Positions 18,387 through 27,365 of a stretch of DNA of 64,000 nucleotides are shown here, one piece after another. The position numbers were made by a program, and so were the translations under genes. Source of the stretch: Palsa-504 sp963789225 (GTDB lineage Bacteria > Actinomycetota > Actinomycetes > Streptosporangiales > Streptosporangiaceae); NCBI GenBank assembly GCA_963789225.1, contig CAWBKD010000036.1, positions 124,001-188,000 on the forward strand. Direction: 5' to 3'. Position 1 is the first letter of the stretch, and the number at the start of each line of letters is the position of its first letter. Under the pieces are notes generated by a model, which did no database searches, was not told the DNA's origin, and saw only the letters and a program-made list of their open reading frames with translations.

Positions 18387-19844
18387 TCAGTGCCGGCGGT
18401 GCTTCAGCTCCTCGCTTTCCAGCGGGATCTGGAAGAACGTGGAGCGGAGGATGTAGCGCGCGGAGAACATCAGCAGCAACCCGGCGGCGACGATGCCGAT
18501 CAGTGACCAGCGCTGGGTCCACGGTGCCCGGCTGAACGACAGGACGAAGACCCAGCCGAGGAAGCCGGCCGCGCCGAGCGGGAGGATGCCGATCGTCACG
18601 AAGTCCCAGGAGCTGCTCATGATGCGGCGCCGGTAGTACGTCATGGCCGCGAGCGCGGTGAAGACGTAGAAGATCGAGAACAGGAACCCGGTCACGTTGA
18701 TCACGTCGGTGAAGGCGCCCTGGACCGAGGTCGCCAGGAAATAGACGGCGCTGAGCACGACGATGAGCAGGCCGACGAGGATGCTGGAGGCCACCGGGGT
18801 GGAGAACCGGCGGGACACGGTGCCGAGGAACTCGGGGAGCACCCGGTAGCTCGCCATGCCGTAGACGATGCGAGCGCCGAGCACGATGCCGGTCCCGGTG
18901 GTGGCCACCACCGACAGGGCGATCGACAGCGCCATCGCCTTGGCCCAGAACCCGCCGCCCAGCGCCTGGGCCACGGCGACCAGCGCGGTGCCGTTCTGAG
19001 CGGCCGCAGCCAGTTTGCCCGGCGAGAGCACGCCTTGGAAGCCGACCTGGGCCAGCGTGTAGATCACGGCCAGCAGGGCAACCGCGATGACCGCGGCGCG
19101 CCCTGGGTTCACCCGGCGGTGCTTGACTTCCTCGTTGACGTACAGGGTGCCGTCCCAGCCGCCGTAGACGAACACCGCGACCAGGAACCCTGACACGACG
19201 CCGCCCTTGGCGCCGATGCCCGACAGGCTCAGCCAGCCGTGGCTGAACGGTACCGAACCGGCGTGGTGGCTAAGTACCCACACCAGGCCGGCCACCGCCA
19301 GTCCGATCAGGATCAAGTACTCCACTAGGGCCATGCTGACCTGCACCCGGGCCGTGAGCTTGATCCCGACGACCGCGATCACCAGCATGATCAGGCCGAG
19401 GGCGACGCCGATGCCCACGAAGGCCCACTTGTTCGTGGAACTCGAGCCGAACACGGCCAGGATCGACGGCCCGAGCAGGAGGACCTCGGCCACGGTCCCG
19501 ATGACGTACGCGGCAATCATCAGCCACCCGGTCAGGAAGCCGAGGTAGGGACTGATGGCCCGGCCCACCCACTCGAAGGAGGCGCCGCAGTTGGCGTTCC
19601 ACAAGTTACATCTGCGGTACGCGTTGGCGATGATCAGCATCGGGATCGCGGTCAGGAGGAGGACCGGGCCGGCGCCGTAGGCGGTCGCCACGGCCAGGCC
19701 GGCGAAGGTCAGCCCGACGGTGGCCGCCGGGGCGGATGAGGCCATGCCGATGACGGTGTCCTGGGCCGCGCCGATCGCATTGGGCTCGAGCCTGGCGGCC
19801 GGAGCCGGCACGCGTCCCGCGACCGACGCGGAATGATCCGTCAT
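18387..19844 (-). CDS. APC-superfamily amino acid/amine permease
   Basis: Secondary transporter of 485 aa with about 12 membrane helices. The N-terminal motif GMASSAPAATVGLTFAGLAV is the unwound TM1 substrate and cation site of APC permeases, and CGASFEWVGRAISPYLGFLTGW is the conserved TM3 region. The C-terminal tail (ESEELKHRRH) is polar. It is divergent from the TenA-like gene with 173 bases between them; co-regulation is possible but the substrate (amino acid, polyamine or thiamine precursor) is not evident. It converges with the P450 gene. Confidence 0.9.
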   Translation of the reverse strand: MTDHSASVAGRVPAPAARLEPNAIGAAQDTVIGMASSAPAATVGLTFAGLAVATAYGAGPVLLLTAIPMLIIANAYRRCNLWNANCGASFEWVGRAISPYLGFLTGWLMIAAYVIGTVAEVLLLGPSILAVFGSSSTNKWAFVGIGVALGLIMLVIAVVGIKLTARVQVSMALVEYLILIGLAVAGLVWVLSHHAGSVPFSHGWLSLSGIGAKGGVVSGFLVAVFVYGGWDGTLYVNEEVKHRRVNPGRAAVIAVALLAVIYTLAQVGFQGVLSPGKLAAAAQNGTALVAVAQALGGGFWAKAMALSIALSVVATTGTGIVLGARIVYGMASYRVLPEFLGTVSRRFSTPVASSILVGLLIVVLSAVYFLATSVQGAFTDVINVTGFLFSIFYVFTALAAMTYYRRRIMSSSWDFVTIGILPLGAAGFLGWVFVLSFSRAPWTQRWSLIGIVAAGLLLMFSARYILRSTFFQIPLESEELKHRRH

Positions 19845-20017
19845 CTATTCTCCCTGGCCAGGTGCCGACCGGCGCGCCACGCGCAGCTGATGAGGGGTCC
19901 CGCGCGAGCAGACCCGGCCTGCCCACTTGCGCGATCATAGCGGTCCGTACCCGATTGCGGGCGTTACGTGTGACAGTACCCAGGTTCCGGGTCGGCGCAT
20001 CAGGTTAGGGTGCGGGA

Positions 20018-20728
20018 GTGACCATTCCGAAGGCGACGATCCCCGAGCCGGCGTTTTCTGCCCGGCTCCGCATCCGGTGCGATGACATCTGGGCTGGCCT
20101 GCATGCGCACCCGTTCATCGGCGAGCTGACCCGCGGGACCCTGCCGCTGGACAAGTTCCGCTTCTTCATCGAGCAGGACCTGATGTTCTTGCCGCCGTTC
20201 GCCCAGTGCATGGCCATGGGAGCCGCCAAGGCGCGCAGCGAGGCGGAACTCGAGTTCTTCACCAGGCAGGCGGACGGGATCATCCGGCTGGAGATCCCGA
20301 GCAACCGCCGCCTCCTTGAGCAGGTCATCAGCATGGGAGCGCAGGACCGGGGCGGGTCGCTGGCGATGGCTCCGGCCAACGTCGCCTACACCAGCTTCCT
20401 GCTGGCCACGGCGGCGACGGGCACCGGGCTGGAAATCACCGCCGCCATCCTCCCGTGCTCCTGGAGTTACATCGAGATCGCCCGGGATCTGCGGGGCGAG
20501 CTTGCCGAACACCCCGTGTACTCCGACTGGGTCGGCTTCTACCTCAGCGACGAGGAGAGCAATCTCGTCCTGAACATGCGCCATACCTTCGACGACATGG
20601 TGCGCGAGGAGGTCCCCGGCGAGACCAGGCGCCGCGAGCTGGAATCCATCTTCATGATGAGTTCGCGGCTTGAGCGCATGTTCTGGGAGATGGCGTACAC
20701 CTTCGAGCAGTGGCCCGATCTGCGCTAA
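20018..20728 (+). CDS. TenA/thiaminase-II family protein
   Basis: All-helical TenA-like protein of 236 aa from GTG 20018. TenA hydrolyses aminopyrimidines in thiamine salvage; other family members have different roles. Landmarks: LHAHPFIGELTRGTLPLDKFRFFIEQD near the N-terminus (shown in part), the cysteine in ILPCSWSYIEIA matching the catalytic Cys region, and a C-terminal FWEMAYTFEQWP with the conserved Glu. No other thiamine genes and no TPP riboswitch are visible nearby, so assignment to thiamine salvage rests on family alone. Confidence 0.87.
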   Translation: MTIPKATIPEPAFSARLRIRCDDIWAGLHAHPFIGELTRGTLPLDKFRFFIEQDLMFLPPFAQCMAMGAAKARSEAELEFFTRQADGIIRLEIPSNRRLLEQVISMGAQDRGGSLAMAPANVAYTSFLLATAATGTGLEITAAILPCSWSYIEIARDLRGELAEHPVYSDWVGFYLSDEESNLVLNMRHTFDDMVREEVPGETRRRELESIFMMSSRLERMFWEMAYTFEQWPDLR

Positions 20729-20811
20729 GGAAGTCCCGGATAAGCTGGCCCGGTTAGCGACGACGGCGCGGGCGGGTCCCGCCCGCGCCGGTCACCAGCG
20801 GAGGAGGCGTG

Positions 20812-21138
20812 ATGACGCAGGAACAGGAAGATGCTAACGAGTACTCTGGCGAGTTCGCCGAGCGGTTCCACCGGAACCGCAGGGAGCACGGGGGCGAAAT
20901 CGACCGCGAGGACGACGACCAACTCGCCCGGCTGACCGAGGAAGAGCGCGTCGCCGCGGGGCTCGACCCCTACGACCCGGACGAAGTGCCCCCGGCCACC
21001 GATACGCCGCCGCAGACGAAGATCACCCAGAGCACCGAGTACCAGGAAGAGCGGGCCGAAGTCCGCCGCGAGTACGACAAGGGCGAGCTGTACCCCCTCG
21101 ACGAGGAGCACCCGTTCCCGCCGACCCGCTACGAGTAG
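20812..21138 (+). CDS. Acidic hypothetical protein
   Basis: Highly charged 108-aa protein with no recognised domain. It is rich in Glu, Asp, Arg and Tyr (for example EYQEERAEVRREYDKGELY) and is probably largely disordered and soluble. GAGGAGG precedes the ATG at 20812 by 4 bases; GTG 20809 is an alternative. It follows the TenA-like gene and converges with the encapsulin gene. Function unknown. Confidence 0.75.
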   Translation: MTQEQEDANEYSGEFAERFHRNRREHGGEIDREDDDQLARLTEEERVAAGLDPYDPDEVPPATDTPPQTKITQSTEYQEERAEVRREYDKGELYPLDEEHPFPPTRYE

Positions 21139-21154
21139 GGCGCCGGCCGGACGG

Positions 21155-21970
21155 CTACCTCCTGTGGGCGGCCAGGGCCACGCTGGCCTCGGTGGTGTAG
21201 GCCAGGAACGTCAGGGATTCCTGGAAGTACAGCTGCACGTATTCGCTGTCGTGGGACAGGTAGCCGATCGACAGGTCCTCGCCGAGGTGCAGCTCGAAGT
21301 CGCCGCCGCGGGTGGTGAGCAGGAACGCCCCCTCGATGGCGGGCGCCCAGATAATCTCGCCGTCTACCACGCGGGCCAGGTGGTCGCGGATCGGGTAGCC
21401 GTGATCAGAGGTCTCGCTCACAGCCGTGTAGGCGGCGGCGGACAGCAGCAGCGAGTAGGGCCCGCCCACGCCGGCGAGGCGGAGCGCGCTGACCGCCTGG
21501 CTGATCACGGCCGGAAACTCGGTCGCCTCTTCAGGCAGCGCCAGTACCGGGTTGGACGAGCTCTTCCTGATGCCGGTGATCCCCGCGGCCGGGTAGCCCT
21601 CGAGGATCGCCCGGTCCTCGGCGAAGGCGATGTCCCTGGCCGCTTCCTTCACCGGCTGCCAGTCGGAGTCCTGCGCGCCGCGCTCGACGTCGTCCACGTC
21701 CTGCCTGCTCACCGTGAACGGGACCCTGAGCTGGACAAGCTGGTGCGACCCCCGAAGCCAGGCCAGGATCCCGCCGGTCTCGCCTGAGGGCGGGTCGATC
21801 CCGGCGAGGTGGCCGGTGCCGACGGCCGCCAGCCCGGGCCCGGCCGGCCCCCGCACGTCCACCACCCGGCGGGCGGCCACGTGCTGCTCGAACGTCCGGC
21901 GAGCCTCGGCCTCGATGCTCGCCCACGCGGCGCCGGAGACCGGAGCGAGCTCACGGTACAGGTTGTTCAT
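21155..21970 (-). CDS. Family 1 encapsulin shell protein
   Basis: Encapsulin (linocin M18/HK97-fold) of 271 aa, the protomer of an icosahedral protein nanocompartment. Landmarks: NNLYRELAPVSGAAWASIEAEA N-terminal arm (shown in part), ARRVVDVRGPAGPG, the E-loop region, VPFTVSRQDVDDVERGAQD, DHGYPIRDHLARVVDGEI and the C-terminal LTFLAYTTEASVALAAHRR. Its ATG overlaps the stop of the DyP peroxidase gene as ATGA, so cargo and shell are translationally coupled. The DyP C-terminus carries the matching targeting peptide. Confidence 0.95.
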   Translation of the reverse strand: MNNLYRELAPVSGAAWASIEAEARRTFEQHVAARRVVDVRGPAGPGLAAVGTGHLAGIDPPSGETGGILAWLRGSHQLVQLRVPFTVSRQDVDDVERGAQDSDWQPVKEAARDIAFAEDRAILEGYPAAGITGIRKSSSNPVLALPEEATEFPAVISQAVSALRLAGVGGPYSLLLSAAAYTAVSETSDHGYPIRDHLARVVDGEIIWAPAIEGAFLLTTRGGDFELHLGEDLSIGYLSHDSEYVQLYFQESLTFLAYTTEASVALAAHRR

Positions 21971-23211
21971 GGCTCAGTTCTCCTCTTCAAGCTGCCGATG
22001 CCCAGCGAACCAGTGCCCGCCGAACTAGTGCCCGCCGAACTAGTGCCCGCCGAACTAGTGCCCGCCGAACTAGTGCCCGCCGAACTAGTGCCCGCCGAAC
22101 TAGTGCCCGCCGAACTAGTGCCCGCCGAACTAGTGCCCGCCGAACTAGTGCCCGCCGAACCAGTACCCAAAGAACCAGTACCCAAAGAACCAGTGCCCCC
22201 CGGACCGCCCCCCGCTTCCTCCTGCCCGGACCCCAGCGCCTGCCCGGGTGCGCCAGGCGGGTCGGGCAGGTCGTCGAGGAAGTCGGCCGCCGGGGCGAAG
22301 TACAGGCACCCGGTGACGGCGGTGGAGAAGTCCAGGATGCGGTCGTAGTTACCGGGCGGGCGGCCGATGAACATGTTGACCAGCATCTGCTCGGTCACGC
22401 TGGGCGTGGCGGCGTACGCGATGTAGTACGTGCCGAATTCGCCCCGGGCCAGGTCGCCGAACGGCATGTTGGCGCGCAGGATCTGCCGCTGGATCCCGTC
22501 GGGGTCGATGATCGTGTTCACGGCGACGTGGGAGTTGACGGGCTTGGTCTCGTCGGACATCTCGATGTCGGACAGCTTGGACCGCCCGATCGCCCGTTCC
22601 TGGTCCTCCACCGACAGGGCGTTCCACGCCTGCATGTCGTGCAGGTACTTCTGCACGATGACGTAGCTGCCCCCGCTGAACTCCGGGTCCTCGCTGCCGA
22701 CGAGCGCCGCCCCGGCCGCCGCGTTGCCGACCGGGTTCTCGGTCCCGTCCACGAAGCCGAGCAGGTCACGCTCGTCGAAGAACCGGAAGCCGTGGACCTC
22801 ATCGACCACCGTCACCGCCCCGGCCAGCCGCCCCATGACCTGCGTCGCGAACTCGAAGCACATGTCCATCCGCTCGTGCCTGATGTGCAGCAGCAGGTCT
22901 CCCGGCGTGGCGGGCGCGTGGTGGCTGCTGCCTTGCAGCTCGCGGAACGGGTGCAGTTCGGCCGGGCGGGGGCCATCGAACAGGCGATCCCAAACCTGCG
23001 ATCCGAACGCCGCGATGCAGGCGAGCGGCGGACCCGGGGCCCGGAAGCCGACCGCCCGCTGCAGGCCGGCCCAGTCCCCGAGCACGTCCCTGACGGCCGC
23101 CTCCCCGCCCGGGTTGACGGTGAGCATCAGGAAGATCGCGGCCGCGGTGAGCGGGCTCAGCACCGGCTGCGGCTCCGGCGGTGAAGGCGGTGAGGCCGGC
23201 GAAGGCGTCAC
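21967..23211 (-). CDS. DyP-type peroxidase, encapsulin cargo with repeat linker
   Basis: Heme dye-decolorising peroxidase of 414 aa from GTG 23211 (GGAGAGGAGG just upstream). Motifs: GFVDGTENP at 152-160 with catalytic Asp155, proximal His228 in NSHVAV, and distal Arg246 in RQILRANMPF. After about residue 315 comes a Gly/Ser/Thr tether: TGSLG units, nine copies of AGTSS, then the terminal targeting peptide SLGIGSLKR (402-410). That peptide is the known signal that docks cargo to the inner face of family 1 encapsulins. The tether is unusually long and repetitive. It is co-transcribed with the encapsulin shell gene. Confidence 0.95.
   Translation of the reverse strand: MTPSPASPPSPPEPQPVLSPLTAAAIFLMLTVNPGGEAAVRDVLGDWAGLQRAVGFRAPGPPLACIAAFGSQVWDRLFDGPRPAELHPFRELQGSSHHAPATPGDLLLHIRHERMDMCFEFATQVMGRLAGAVTVVDEVHGFRFFDERDLLGFVDGTENPVGNAAAGAALVGSEDPEFSGGSYVIVQKYLHDMQAWNALSVEDQERAIGRSKLSDIEMSDETKPVNSHVAVNTIIDPDGIQRQILRANMPFGDLARGEFGTYYIAYAATPSVTEQMLVNMFIGRPPGNYDRILDFSTAVTGCLYFAPAADFLDDLPDPPGAPGQALGSGQEEAGGGPGGTGSLGTGSLGTGSAGTSSAGTSSAGTSSAGTSSAGTSSAGTSSAGTSSAGTSSAGTSSAGTGSLGIGSLKRRTEP
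22007..22201 (-). repeat. 15-bp tandem repeat in DyP cargo linker
   Basis: Nine identical 15-bp units GAACTAGTGCCCGCC (plus-strand reading, 22022-22156) are flanked by degenerate units at 22007-22021 and 22157-22201. On the coding strand each unit encodes AGTSS; the flanking units encode TGSLG and TGSAG. Because the period is a multiple of three, gain or loss of units keeps the frame. Confidence 0.95.
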
Positions 23212-23291
23212 GGGACCTCCTCTCCTTCCGCGGGCACCAGGGCTCCCACCGGAACAGGTTAGCGTCAGGCCTCCGGAACCCCACCCCCGGC

Positions 23292-24242
23292 TCACATCCA
23301 GCCGCGCCGCCTGAACAACAGGAGCAGGCCCAGGGCGGCCACGACCTCCGTGCCGAGGCCCAGGCCGAGGAAGACGCCCAGGGAACCCAGCCGTTGCACC
23401 ATCCACCCGAAGTTCTGGCCGAAGAACCCGGTCAGGAAGGACAGCGGCAGGAACACGGTGGCGATGATGGTCAGCTGCTTCATGACGTCGTTCAGCCGGT
23501 TGGACACCACCGACATGTACGCGTCGAGCGACCCGCTGAGCAGGTCACGGTAGCTGTCCACCATGTCGCTGATCCGGATCAGGTGGTCGTACAGGTCGCG
23601 GATATACCGCTCGGAATCGGGCGTCATGCCGGGAATCGCGACCACCTGCGACAGCATCGCGGACACCATGTCCCGCTGCGGGGTGACCAGCTTGCGCATA
23701 TCCACGAGCTTGCGCTTGAGGGCGAACATGGCCGCCAGCTCGTCCTCGGTGGGCTTGGCGAAGACCTGGTCCTGCAGCTCGTCGATCCGGTCGTCGAACG
23801 CGGAAAGGAACGGGAACATGCTGTCGACCAGGCTGTCGAGCAGCCGGTACAGCGCGACGAGCCGCCGGTCGGTGGGCAGCCGGGAGAGCGCGCGGCAGGC
23901 GTCCGTGACCGCGGGCATCTCATCGCGGTGCACGCTGACGAAGAAGTGCTCGGCGTAGAAGCAGTGCACCTCGACGAACGGCTGGTCCAGGCCGCGCGCG
24001 CCGTAGGCGACCACGTAGACGAAGTCGTCGTAGTCCTCGACCTTCGGCCGCTGGTCGAACTCCTGCGCGTCCTCGATGGCCAGCGGGTGGATCTTGAACA
24101 CCTCGCGCAGCAGCGCGATGGTGTCCGGACCGGTGTCGGCCAGGTCGAGCCAGAGCAGTTTGTCATCCTTGAGGGCAAGCTCGATGGCCGGGCGGGTGAC
24201 CTCGTCCTCGATGCAGTTCGTGAGCAGCAGATGTCCTTGCAC
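23292..24242 (-). CDS. CorA-like magnesium/divalent cation channel
   Basis: CorA-family membrane protein of 316 aa: a long cytoplasmic N-domain with helices (DDRIDELQDQVFAKPTEDEL) and two C-terminal membrane helices at about 255-275 and 285-308. The selectivity motif after TM1 is GQNFG instead of the canonical GMN. The usual sequence before it, FLPLSFLTGFFGQNFGW, is otherwise typical. Such variants occur in CorA-related proteins that may carry other divalent ions such as zinc. Start GTG 24242. It is divergent from the oligopeptidase gene by 51 bases. Confidence 0.9.
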   Translation of the reverse strand: MQGHLLLTNCIEDEVTRPAIELALKDDKLLWLDLADTGPDTIALLREVFKIHPLAIEDAQEFDQRPKVEDYDDFVYVVAYGARGLDQPFVEVHCFYAEHFFVSVHRDEMPAVTDACRALSRLPTDRRLVALYRLLDSLVDSMFPFLSAFDDRIDELQDQVFAKPTEDELAAMFALKRKLVDMRKLVTPQRDMVSAMLSQVVAIPGMTPDSERYIRDLYDHLIRISDMVDSYRDLLSGSLDAYMSVVSNRLNDVMKQLTIIATVFLPLSFLTGFFGQNFGWMVQRLGSLGVFLGLGLGTEVVAALGLLLLFRRRGWM

Positions 24243-24293
24243 CCGCCCATCGTCCCAAATCCGCCCGGGCGAGCGTCGTTAGACTGGGCCACC

Positions 24294-26408
24294 ATGAGCA
24301 CCGAGCCAGTCACCGAAGCTGAATCCGCCGCCGAACCCCCGGCCGCCAAGCAGGTGCCCAGCGAGCGCACCTACCACGGCGACACGGTCATCGACGAGTA
24401 CGCCTGGCTCGCCGTCAAGGACGACCCGGACACGATCGCGTACCTGCAGGCCGAGAACGCCTACACCGAAGCCGCCACCGCCGGGCTCGACCCGATGCGC
24501 GATCAGATCTTCGCCGAGATCAAGGCGCGCACGCAGGAGAGCGACCTGTCGGTCCCTGTCCGCAAGGGCGGCTGGTGGCACTACGCCAGGACGGTCGAGG
24601 GCCAGCAGTACGCGGTGTACTGCCGGCGCGAGGTCCGGCCCGGGGAGCTCATCCCGCCGATCCCGGCCGACGGCGAGCCGCTGGAGGGCGAGGAGGTCCT
24701 GCTGGACGCGAACGAACTCGCCGCGGGCCACGACTTCTTCAACCTCGGCGCGTTCCAGCCGAGCCCGGACCAGCGCTGGCTGGCCTACTCCACCGACTTC
24801 ACCGGCAATGAGCGGTTTACCATCCAGATCAAGGACCTGGCCACCGGCGGCCTGCTGCCCGACGAGATCCCGGACACCTACGCCGGATGCGCGTGGTCCC
24901 TGGACGGCTCGACGCTGTTCTACGTCACGGTCGACGCCGCCTGGCGGCCCTACCGGGTGTGGCGGCACCGGATCGGAACGCCGGCCAGCCAGGACACCAT
25001 CGTCTTCGAGGAAGCAGACGAGCGCTTCCACGTCTACGTGAGCCTGACCCGCAGCGAGCGCTACCTGCTCATCAGGTCGGCCAGCGTGCTGACCAGCGAG
25101 GTGTGGCTGCTGGACGCGACGACGCCGGACGGCGGGTTCACCGTGGTGGCCCCGCGCCGGCACGGCGTGGACTACGACGTGACCCACGCCGGGGACCAGC
25201 TGTTCATCCTGCACAACGACGGCGCGGAGAACTTCGAGATCGCCACGGCCCCGGTGACCGACCCGGCGGACTGGACGCCGCTGGTCGCGCACCGCGCCGA
25301 CACCAGGCTGCTGGGCCTGGACGCGTTCGCGGACTTCACCGTGGTGCACTTCAGGCGGGACGGGCTGACCGGCCTGCGGATCCTGCGGCGCGACGGCGAG
25401 TACGAGATCGCCTTCGGCGAGCCGGTCTACCGCGTCGGACCCGGCCCGAACGCCGAGTTCCAGGCCACCAGGTACCGCCTGTCCTACACCTCGCTGATCA
25501 CCCCGGGCTCGGTCTACGACTGCGACATGGCCACCGGTGAGCTGACCCTGCTCAAGCGCCAGCCGGTGCTTCCCTCGCCCGCGGGCGTGCCCTACCGGCC
25601 CGGGGACTACGAGGAGTACCGGGAGTGGGCCGTCGCCGACGACGGCACGCGGGTGCCGATCTCGCTGGTGTGCCGCAAGGGGACGCCGCGCGACGGAACC
25701 GCGCCCTGCCTGCTGTACGGGTACGGCAGCTACGAGCTGTCCAGGGACCCGTCTTTCTCCATCCCGGTCCTGTCGCTGCTCGACCGGGGCTTCGTGTACG
25801 CCATCGCGCACATCCGCGGCGGCGGCGAGATGGGCCGGGCCTGGTACACCAATGGCAAGCTGCTGCACAAGAAGAACACCTTCACCGACTTCATCGCCTG
25901 TGCCCGGCACCTGGTAGACGAGCGCTGGACGTCGGCGGACCGGCTGATCGCGCGGGGCGGCTCGGCGGGCGGGCTGCTGATGGGCGCGGTGGCGAACATG
26001 GCGCCGGAGGCCTTCGCCGGGATCGTGGCGCACGTGCCGTTCGTCGACGCGCTGAACACCATCCTCGACCCGTCGCTCCCGCTGACCGTCACCGAATGGG
26101 AGGAGTGGGGCGACCCGCTGCACGACCCGCAGTTCTACGCCTACATGAAGTCCTACAGCCCGTACGAGAACGTCGCCGCGCAGGTCTATCCGCCGATCTT
26201 CGCGCTGGGCGGGCTGAACGACACGCGGGTGCAGTACCACGAGCCCGCCAAGTGGATCGCGCGGCTCCGGGCCACGGCCAAGGGCGGCCCGTTCCTGCTG
26301 AAGATCGAGATGGAGGCGGGTCACGGCGGCCGGAGCGGGCGCTACGACGCGTGGCTGGAGGAAGCTCTCGTGCTGGCCTGGATCGTCAGGACGGCCCAGG
26401 CCCGTTAA
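24294..26408 (+). CDS. ptrB: Oligopeptidase B (S9A prolyl-oligopeptidase family)
   Basis: Serine peptidase of 704 aa with an N-terminal beta-propeller and C-terminal alpha/beta hydrolase domain. The catalytic triad is readable: Ser557 in GGSAGG, Asp643 in LNDTRV, His677 in AGHGGRSGR. Propeller-gate sequences such as RTYHGDTVIDEYAWL and HIRGGGEMGRAWY are typical of oligopeptidase B, which cleaves small peptides after basic residues. No signal peptide, so cytosolic. Start ATG 24294. Convergent with the PRPP-synthetase-like gene. Confidence 0.93.
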   Translation: MSTEPVTEAESAAEPPAAKQVPSERTYHGDTVIDEYAWLAVKDDPDTIAYLQAENAYTEAATAGLDPMRDQIFAEIKARTQESDLSVPVRKGGWWHYARTVEGQQYAVYCRREVRPGELIPPIPADGEPLEGEEVLLDANELAAGHDFFNLGAFQPSPDQRWLAYSTDFTGNERFTIQIKDLATGGLLPDEIPDTYAGCAWSLDGSTLFYVTVDAAWRPYRVWRHRIGTPASQDTIVFEEADERFHVYVSLTRSERYLLIRSASVLTSEVWLLDATTPDGGFTVVAPRRHGVDYDVTHAGDQLFILHNDGAENFEIATAPVTDPADWTPLVAHRADTRLLGLDAFADFTVVHFRRDGLTGLRILRRDGEYEIAFGEPVYRVGPGPNAEFQATRYRLSYTSLITPGSVYDCDMATGELTLLKRQPVLPSPAGVPYRPGDYEEYREWAVADDGTRVPISLVCRKGTPRDGTAPCLLYGYGSYELSRDPSFSIPVLSLLDRGFVYAIAHIRGGGEMGRAWYTNGKLLHKKNTFTDFIACARHLVDERWTSADRLIARGGSAGGLLMGAVANMAPEAFAGIVAHVPFVDALNTILDPSLPLTVTEWEEWGDPLHDPQFYAYMKSYSPYENVAAQVYPPIFALGGLNDTRVQYHEPAKWIARLRATAKGGPFLLKIEMEAGHGGRSGRYDAWLEEALVLAWIVRTAQAR

Positions 26409-26432
26409 CCCTCGCCGAGGACGAGCCGGGGG

Positions 26433-27365
26433 CTACTGGTCGAACAGGGCGCTCACGGACTCGCCGTCGTGGATGCGGCGGATGGCATCGGCGAGGGCCG
26501 GGGCCACCGACAGGACGTGCAGCTTCGGGTGATCGAGGGGCACCGGGGCGGTGTTGGTGCACACGATCTCGGTCACGTCGGCGGCGGCCAGCTTGTCCAG
26601 CGAGTTGTCGGCGAACAGGCCGTGCGTGCACGCCACGGCGACGGAGCGGACCTCGCGCTCGTGCAGCCGGTCAAGCAGCTCGAACACGGTGGTGCCGCGC
26701 GAGATCTCATCGTCGAGGATGATGGCGTCCCGCCCGGTCACGTCGCCGATGATGGCGGAGATGGCCACCTGGGTGTCGCTGATCCGTTCCTTCGCGCCTG
26801 CCGCCACCGGCACGCCCAGCCTGCGGGCGAACGCGGCGGCGCTCTTGGCGTGGCCGAGATCCGGTGAGACCACCACCGCGTTGGACAGGTCACGGCCGCG
26901 GAAATGCGTGGTGAACTCGCGCAGCGCGTGCAGGTGGTCCACCGGCACGGAGAAGAACCCGTGGACCTGCGGCGAGTGGAGGGTCATCGTGAGCACGCGG
27001 TTGACGCCGGCGGTGACCAGCAGGTCGGCCACCAGGCGTCCGGCGATGGAGATCCTCGGCTCGTCCTTCTTGTCGGACCTGGCGTACGCGAAGTGCGGTA
27101 TCACGGCGGTCACCCGGGCGGCCGAGGCGCCCCTGGCCGCGTCCGTCATCAGCAGCAACTCGACCAGGTGCTCCTGTACCGGCCGGACCAGCGGCTGGAT
27201 GATGAACACGTCCCGCTCGCGGCAGTTGGACTGCAACTGGACCTCGAGGCAGTCGTTGGCGAACCGCACGAGCCGGACCGGCCGCTCCGGCACCGAAAGG
27301 TATTCGCAGATCTCCGCGGTCAGCGCCCGGTGAGCGCTGCCGCCGAACACGACGATCTCACGCAC
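26433..27365 (-). CDS. Divergent ribose-phosphate pyrophosphokinase (PRPP synthetase-like)
   Basis: PRPP-synthetase family protein of 310 aa from GTG 27365. Two phosphoribosyltransferase-like halves are visible: RDVFIIQPLV and IPHFAYARSDKKDEP near 51-103, MTLHSPQVHGFF near 127-138, and the ribose-5-phosphate/pyrophosphate loop DDEISRGTT at 218-226. Canonical bacterial enzymes read DDxxDTGGT here and RQDRK in the flexible loop, so both functional loops differ. Its start overlaps the adenylate-kinase gene by 8 bases. Housekeeping prs usually sits elsewhere in actinobacteria, so this looks like a second, specialised copy; activity on ribose 5-phosphate is inferred. Confidence 0.85.
   Translation of the reverse strand: MREIVVFGGSAHRALTAEICEYLSVPERPVRLVRFANDCLEVQLQSNCRERDVFIIQPLVRPVQEHLVELLLMTDAARGASAARVTAVIPHFAYARSDKKDEPRISIAGRLVADLLVTAGVNRVLTMTLHSPQVHGFFSVPVDHLHALREFTTHFRGRDLSNAVVVSPDLGHAKSAAAFARRLGVPVAAGAKERISDTQVAISAIIGDVTGRDAIILDDEISRGTTVFELLDRLHEREVRSVAVACTHGLFADNSLDKLAAADVTEIVCTNTAPVPLDHPKLHVLSVAPALADAIRRIHDGESVSALFDQ

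Noticed and set aside
19845..20017. TPP or other riboswitch between the APC and TenA-like genes
   Set aside because: A piece resembling AACCTGAT appears on the minus strand, but the other conserved TPP blocks are absent on both strands.
22007..22201. 15-bp repeat as a CRISPR array
   Set aside because: There are no spacers; units are contiguous and in frame within a coding sequence. The 27-bp array at 58450 is rejected for the same reason.
24279..26324. Long minus-strand open frame (681 codons) opposite oligopeptidase B
   Set aside because: It is antisense to a gene with an intact catalytic triad and shows no domain; long antisense frames are expected in such GC-rich DNA.
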